This document shows positions 59,863 through 64,000 of a stretch of 64,000 bases of DNA, one piece after another. Within the stretch, counting starts at the first letter, position 1. Every line of letters starts with the position of its first letter. Source of the stretch: Microcoleus sp036704825 (GTDB lineage: Bacteria > Cyanobacteriota > Cyanobacteriia > Cyanobacteriales > Microcoleaceae); assembly GCA_036704825.1 (NCBI GenBank), contig JAUBSN010000034.1, forward strand, positions 1 through 64,000, in the 5' to 3' direction. Made by a program: the position numbers and the translations under genes. The notes under the pieces are model-generated. The model did not search any database. It saw nothing but the letters and a program-made list of their open reading frames with translations, and was not told the origin of the DNA.

Positions 59863-60861
59863 TTATGTGCCTGAAAACGACTTTCTACCAAATAAACATC
59901 CGCTCGGCGTGATACCAAACCTGCGCTTAAAGGCTTCAGCAAAGCGTCTCGGCTCGGAATAACCAACTTGGTGAGCAACCTCAGTAATAGTTATGTTTCC
60001 TTGACGCAATAACTGCTCTGCAGATTCCATACGTTTCTCTGTCAGGTAGCTAAATGCTGTTTTGCCAAACAGTTCCTTAAATCCACGTTGCAGAGTGCGA
60101 TCGCTCACCCCGACACTTTGCGCCAACTCCAGCAATGACGGCGGATTCTCCAAACGTGCCACTAAAATTTCCCTAGCCAGATGAATCCGGGCGATGGTGT
60201 CTGTCTTCAATCGCGGCGATGGTTGCAATCGATCTTGAGTAGATAAGATGGGAGCTAACAGCAACGCCATTAGTTCCAACACCTTCGCTTGTAAATACAT
60301 CCGCTTTGTCATGCCCTGGAAAGGACAGTTGACAATTTGCTGTGCTACTCCCTGAACAGCCGCCGTAGTTTCCGGGTAGAGCAAAGTCTGCCAATCATTA
60401 CCCTTTGCCAACAGACGCAACTGCTGGGGCATTTCTCCTGTTTCATCGGGGAAAAAAGTTGCCAGCAAGTCAGGAGGCATATGAATGTCAACGCCCACCT
60501 GTTGAGATTGGAGGGATTTTGTAAGCATTTTGCGTTGAATACCGCTACCAGAAATACACGTATATCCTTCCCCTGATTGCCCCCCATATTCGTCTATGAC
60601 TTTGCCGGAAAGGAGAACGCAAAATTGCAGTGGATGATCCCACTCAGGGATTTTATGCAGGACATCATCGTGATATTCGCAGTCCCAAATCGCCAGCCAA
60701 AGATGAGGATGTACCTCAATATCCCGTATATAGCCTTTACCGAGTTGCTTGGGCATTTCACTGATGATTTCAAATGGCTCTGTTCCCGATGGTTTTGAGT
60801 AATTGTGGTTAGCTTCTGCCCACAGTTCCCAATCTTCTTTCATCGTCAGGGTGATGGTCAT
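59863..60861 (-). CDS. AraC-family regulator (PchR-like) of iron uptake
   Basis: 332 residues. The N-terminal 220 residues form a cupin-like effector domain. The C-terminal 100 residues are an AraC double HTH: PSLLELAQSVGVSDRTLQRG, FKELFGKTAFSYLTEKRMES, ITITEVAHQVGYSEPRRFAE, AFKRRFGITPSG. PchR-type regulators sense ferric siderophores and activate the receptor gene, which lies just downstream here. A Fur-box-like sequence is upstream of its start. The C-terminus ends two helices after the HTH. Confidence 0.92.
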   Translation of the reverse strand: MTITLTMKEDWELWAEANHNYSKPSGTEPFEIISEMPKQLGKGYIRDIEVHPHLWLAIWDCEYHDDVLHKIPEWDHPLQFCVLLSGKVIDEYGGQSGEGYTCISGSGIQRKMLTKSLQSQQVGVDIHMPPDLLATFFPDETGEMPQQLRLLAKGNDWQTLLYPETTAAVQGVAQQIVNCPFQGMTKRMYLQAKVLELMALLLAPILSTQDRLQPSPRLKTDTIARIHLAREILVARLENPPSLLELAQSVGVSDRTLQRGFKELFGKTAFSYLTEKRMESAEQLLRQGNITITEVAHQVGYSEPRRFAEAFKRRFGITPSGCLFGRKSFSGT

Positions 60862-60881
60862 GGCTGGATTATCTCTAAAAA

Positions 60882-60905
60882 TTAATGATATTAATTATCA
60901 ATTAT
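60882..60905. promoter_or_regulatory. Fur-box-like sequence upstream of the AraC gene
   Basis: TTAATGATATTAATTATCAATTAT contains repeated (G/A)AT(A/T)AT-type units with inverted symmetry around ATTAAT, similar to the consensus GATAATGATAATCATTATC. It lies 21-45 bp upstream of the AraC start codon, as expected for iron repression of a siderophore cluster. The base match is imperfect. Confidence 0.5.
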
Positions 60906-60946
60906 CTGACCGCGAATGCTGAATACTAGAGCAAATTCAGTAGGGC

Positions 60947-61277
60947 TTGCTGATTAAGTTGGACAGTCCTGGACGCAACTGGCACAGGTTGGGCGAGTGC
61001 GAGAACCCTCTCTGCAGAGTACCCTCACCGTACCTCGTCTGGAGGTGGCCCGCGTGGCTGGTGGTGAAGAAAGCTCTCAAATGCCTGAAATTTCGAGTTG
61101 CGTTAACTCGGATTGCAACTGTTCTGACGCAGGCGACTCAAGCAGAAGCGCAGCGAGTGTTAGAGGCATATCCGGGCGATCCGTTTAAGCTCGATCGAGT
61201 CTCGATCTCGATCGCTTCTGAAACGTTGCCTTAGATGTTATGTGCCAACAGCCTCGGTTAACTATCGAGGCTTTTTT
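60947..61277 (+). other. Possible small gene or RNA ending in a strong terminator
   Basis: A frame of 95 codons (60947-61234) ends with KALKCLKFRVALTRIATVLT and a LEAYPGDPFKLDRVSISIAS stretch that looks protein-like, whereas its first 35 codons do not. A clean terminator follows: GCCTCG (61251-61256), CGAGGC (61266-61271) and TTTTTT. The terminator shows that a transcript ends here, just before radC. It could be a small protein with a different start or a non-coding RNA. Confidence 0.35.
61251..61277 (+). terminator. Rho-independent terminator
   Basis: GCCTCG-GTTAACTAT-CGAGGC is a 6-bp stem with a 9-base loop, followed by TTTTTT (61272-61277). It lies 80 bp upstream of radC. Confidence 0.8.
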
Positions 61278-61356
61278 CGGTGGTTGTACGAATTGAAGAA
61301 CGCAAATCGATCGGCTAAAATTGTGTAATTGTTGAGCTTGCGGTGCGGGTGCAGCT

Positions 61357-62088
61357 ATGACTTACAGCTTGAGAATTGTCGATTTACCAACGAGCGAACG
61401 GCCGCGGGAACGGTTGATGGCGGGCGGCCCGAAAAGTTTGGCGACGGCAGAATTGATAGCGATTCTCCTGGGTACTGGTCAGGGTCCCGGCAAACTTTCC
61501 GCCGTCGGGCTCGGACAGTATATTTTAAATCAGTTGAGTTTGCACCACCGCGATCCTCTGGCTGTGCTACGCACTATTAGCGTTCAGGAGTTGACGCAGA
61601 TTCACGGGATTGGCCCTGCCAAGGCAACTTCGATTTTGGCTGCGGTGGAGTTGGGGAAGCGGGTGTTTCAGTCGCGGCCACCGGAAATGGCTGTGGTTGA
61701 CTCTCCCCAAGCGGCGGCGGATGCCTTGAGTCATGATTTGATGTGGCAGTCTCAGGAACGTTTTGCTGTGGTGTTGCTGGATGTGAAAAATCGGCTGCTG
61801 GGCACTCAGGTAATTACGATCGGCACAGCTACGGAAACTTTGGCTCACCCGAGGGATATATTTCGGGAGGTGATCCGCCAAGGGGCGACGCGGGCGATTA
61901 TCTCGCACAATCACCCCTCGGGAATTGTGGAGCCGAGCCCGGAGGATATTGCTTTGACGCGCCAGTTGCTGGCGGGAGCGCAGTTTTTGTCGATTCCGCT
62001 ACTGGATCACTTGATTTTGGGGAATGGCGATTTTCGGAGCTTGCGACAGACTACGACGCTTTGGGACGAGTATCCTCAGGGGGATTGA
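61357..62088 (+). CDS. radC: RadC family protein (JAMM-like)
   Basis: 243 residues, the usual length. The N-terminal helix-hairpin-helix part (TQIHGIGPAKATSILAAVEL) lies at about 84-103. The MPN/JAMM core has IISHNHPSGIVEPSPEDIAL with the HxHx7-10D metal motif. RadC proteins are often annotated as DNA repair, though that role is disputed. They also occur on mobile elements, but this one appears to be the chromosomal copy. No ribosome-binding sequence is obvious. Confidence 0.95.
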   Translation: MTYSLRIVDLPTSERPRERLMAGGPKSLATAELIAILLGTGQGPGKLSAVGLGQYILNQLSLHHRDPLAVLRTISVQELTQIHGIGPAKATSILAAVELGKRVFQSRPPEMAVVDSPQAAADALSHDLMWQSQERFAVVLLDVKNRLLGTQVITIGTATETLAHPRDIFREVIRQGATRAIISHNHPSGIVEPSPEDIALTRQLLAGAQFLSIPLLDHLILGNGDFRSLRQTTTLWDEYPQGD

Positions 62089-62405
62089 ACTCTTATACTT
62101 AACTAATTTGATTGCTGTCATTAGTTATTTGTATCTTTGGGCTGTACGACGGCTGAATCAGCCCTGACAGCAGGCAAATTTTCCGGCTGGAGTCCCCCGC
62201 GATAGCCTGTTTTAGCTGAATGTCGCTGCTGATACTGCGTTTCGACCACAACTCGGTTAATCTAGTATAGGTAGGCTGAAGAGGTCGCTAATCCGACTTT
62301 TTTTGAGCATACTAAACGTATACTAAACCAGCACCTAAATACCCACTTATTAAGAAATTATTAAATGGGATGTAAAATACACGGTGTGGTGATAGGAGGA
62401 GAACT
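62089..62405. other. 317-bp spacer with no gene seen
   Basis: No protein-like frame or RNA structure is evident. Near its right end is AGGAGGA, the ribosome site of the next gene. An A/T-rich tract at 62285-62375 is the probable promoter region. Confidence 0.4.
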
Positions 62406-62750
62406 GTGTTTCTGAGACTTGCAGAACAACACCGTAAATTCGTTCAAGATTTGGTAATGAACCTCCAAGCTTTAGCGATCGTGCTAGAGCATCGGGGTTA
62501 TCTGGCATCCTGCTACACTTGCGGGGGTCAGATGAACAGTGCCTCATTTATGGTCAGTTTGACGGACAACCATCTGATTCGATTTTTAGTGTCAGATTAC
62601 GGTATCACTTGGACTGAGATGCGGGACGACCGCGAACTGATGAAACTAGAAGGTGCAGAAGCTATTAGTCAGTTACAAGAACTGGCAAATCTCGTAAAGT
62701 ATCAAATCCAACCTTCGGAAGCTACTTTAGCGACGGCGCAGCGAGTTTAG
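62406..62750 (+). CDS. Conserved-looking hypothetical protein
   Basis: 114 residues from GTG 62406 with AGGAGGA upstream. The N-terminal helix is FLRLAEQHRKFVQDLVMNLQ. A CYTCGG motif with two cysteines lies near 41-46, then a beta-rich part (SASFMVSLTDNHLIRFLVSD), then a C-terminal helix. No family is recognised. It is monocistronic. Confidence 0.65.
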   Translation: MFLRLAEQHRKFVQDLVMNLQALAIVLEHRGYLASCYTCGGQMNSASFMVSLTDNHLIRFLVSDYGITWTEMRDDRELMKLEGAEAISQLQELANLVKYQIQPSEATLATAQRV

Positions 62751-63577
62751 CGATTGCACGGTTCCGAGGAAGGCGACGCAAGAAAGTCGGTGCTTGTCTG
62801 CTACAACCGAATCCCCAGCGAGTTAGTTGAGAGGGTTCATTTAGGTGCACAGCTATGGCTGCTCAACAGACAAGGGTGCTATCAGGGTGCTTTGAGACTG
62901 TTTAGCGCTCAGTCGATCGAAGTGAGCCTGGGCAGACGGCATACTTGATGCCAGAAGTCTCAAACTTGGAACCTCTAGTTTTTTTTCAGCAGTTGATTCT
63001 CCCTTGAGAGCGATTAGCAAAATGTAGAAGTGTGACTCCTCGCCGGCTGCGATGTTGATTTCTGACTTTGCCATTCAAAAGTCAAGGAATTGAAATTAAC
63101 TTTGACCAGGCAGGTAAAATTTAACATCCAGAGTGAGGATCGGGCTGTGAAGATGGGGTGAAGCGCAAAGGGGGGCTATGGCCTACGGGCGATTCAGCAG
63201 TCAACTGCAAAGCCGGTAAGACTTAATTCGAGCCATTAGTCTGTGCTTGATTGAAAACATCTTCATTTGTCTAAAATTCCTTGTTTGTTGTATGGTCGCG
63301 AATTCCACGAGACTGTTGGCGAATCAATACTTTGTTTCTTTAGGGGGTTTAATAATGAACCGCCCTGATTCCAATTACGCCAAGAAGGAAGAAGAAAGAG
63401 GAAGAGGGATAGAAAAATTAATTGGGGCAATTACCCGACACGATCTAACAGGGATGCGACGGTAGCATATCTGGGCTGTCACCCTTCACGGATTCGCCCA
63501 CAGCATCATAACCTTCGCCCGAAGCTTAAATTGACACCAATGCCCTTGTGGTCGCCCCACCAAAGTGTTGCGCCCCC
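62751..63577. other. 827-bp region with no convincing gene
   Basis: A minus-strand frame at 62853-63074 (MAKSEINIAAGEESHFYILL) has the best protein character but no ribosome site. A plus-strand 36-codon frame near 63355-63465 (MNRPDSNYAKKEEERGRGIE) is also possible. Neither is strong enough to annotate as a gene. Confidence 0.3.
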
Positions 63578-64000
63578 CTACACTCGTCCAAATTCCGGTT
63601 GCATCTGCAGCTGGACCCCCACCGGCAGATGCTCTGAACCGATTGCCGGTAAAACCTTGGCTGATTTCGCCCCCCAGTGCTGAGAATACCAAACATAGTC
63701 AAGCCTCACCAGGGGAAAAGTTAATTTCCAGTTTAACTGTTTAACCAGTAACTTCAGATCCCACCCGTGAGGAAAAGTACAGCCAAAACCCACTCCTGCT
63801 GTTCGGAAAGCATCTTGCATAACCGCTCTCAAATAATAGTAGTCTTGAGACTGGTCAGTCAGATTAAAGTCCCCCGCGGCAATAGTCGGCAGCGTTTCTT
63901 TCTGGAGTCGCCGCACTAAATCTTGAATTTGTGCCGGTCGGTCGCCGTACTCGTAAGCTGGGATTTTGAGGAAAGGCAAAATTTTATGCTGGCGAAACCA
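63578..64000 (-). CDS. Endonuclease/exonuclease/phosphatase family protein, C-terminal part
   Basis: The frame is open through the right edge, so the N-terminus lies outside. The visible 141 codons contain TIAAGDFNLTDQSQDYYYLR (GDFN catalytic motif), PLVRLDYVWYSQ (LDYV motif) and the terminal histidine motif IGSEHLPVGVQLQM. These match the magnesium-dependent phosphodiesterase fold of the exo/endonuclease/phosphatase superfamily. The substrate (DNA, phospholipid or other) is unknown. A TTG at 63979 is unlikely to be the start because the frame continues upstream. Confidence 0.85.
   Translation of the reverse strand, partial: WFRQHKILPFLKIPAYEYGDRPAQIQDLVRRLQKETLPTIAAGDFNLTDQSQDYYYLRAVMQDAFRTAGVGFGCTFPHGWDLKLLVKQLNWKLTFPLVRLDYVWYSQHWGAKSAKVLPAIGSEHLPVGVQLQMQPEFGRV

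Noticed and set aside
62853..63074. Minus-strand 73-codon frame beginning MAKSEINIAAG
   Set aside because: There is no ribosome site and no neighbouring operon; coding character is too weak to annotate as a gene, so it is mentioned only in the spacer entry.

Overview
The window looks like chromosomal DNA of a filamentous, non-heterocystous cyanobacterium, probably Oscillatoriales of the Microcoleus/Oscillatoria type. The evidence is psbX next to ycf66, a one-helix Hli protein, many GCGATCGC (HIP1) octamers, heptanucleotide tandem repeats between genes, and large multi-PAS histidine kinases. The species-level placement is inference from gene content and style.

Layout. 1-116 is the damaged 5' end of a leftward gene. 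263-4011 is a leftward block of five unrecognised genes: two paralogous coiled-coil proteins, a small helical protein, a protein with an SSB-like acidic/aromatic tail, and an 88-residue protein. Divergent from it is an XRE regulator plus ImmA/IrrE-type metallopeptidase (4264-5292), with repeated dyads in the shared promoter. 5373-7316 holds toxin-antitoxin debris (a PIN toxin with a premature stop, an orphan antitoxin) and an ATP-grasp enzyme. 7464-13374 is housekeeping: a SpoU/TrmH methyltransferase, argS, an ACT-malic enzyme. 13824-29883 holds two very large PAS histidine kinases, a GNAT acetyltransferase, a MiaE-like di-iron protein, a TPR/O-GlcNAc-transferase-like protein, a GH108-type muramidase, a subtilase and a vMAP-N/protein-kinase fusion.

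30166-34460 is a rearranged region. A UbiH-like hydroxylase gene is followed by small unknown genes. A second, 586-bp copy of its 3' end has cut off another gene at 33613, and two copies of a palindromic element lie around it. 35033-38976 is a translationally coupled pair of P-loop NTPase genes, one soluble and one membrane-anchored, behind a promoter with a cluster of CGGAAA dyads. This is the best candidate for an undescribed (possibly defence or signalling) system. It is followed by a DUF433/DUF5615 toxin-antitoxin pair, a small XRE protein and tRNA-Leu(GAG).

40510-49460 returns to core functions: accC, a YggT protein, psbX, ycf66, a peroxiredoxin-like/2OG-oxygenase fusion, an HhoA-like protease with PPC domains and a secreted PPC paralogue, hli and sdhB. 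50316-60861 is a leftward siderophore-iron cluster: AraC regulator, TonB-dependent receptor with AMIN domain, lipoprotein binding protein, DUF1636 protein, ABC exporter, two FecCD permeases and an ATPase, with a Fur-box-like sequence upstream. The window ends with radC, an unknown small gene and the 3' part of an exo/endonuclease/phosphatase gene.

Intergenic DNA is unusually rich in repeats: heptamer arrays, GGTGCGTC hairpins, AGAAACCGGGTTTCT palindromes, MITE-like elements with terminal inverted repeats, and one such element translated in frame inside the TonB receptor gene.
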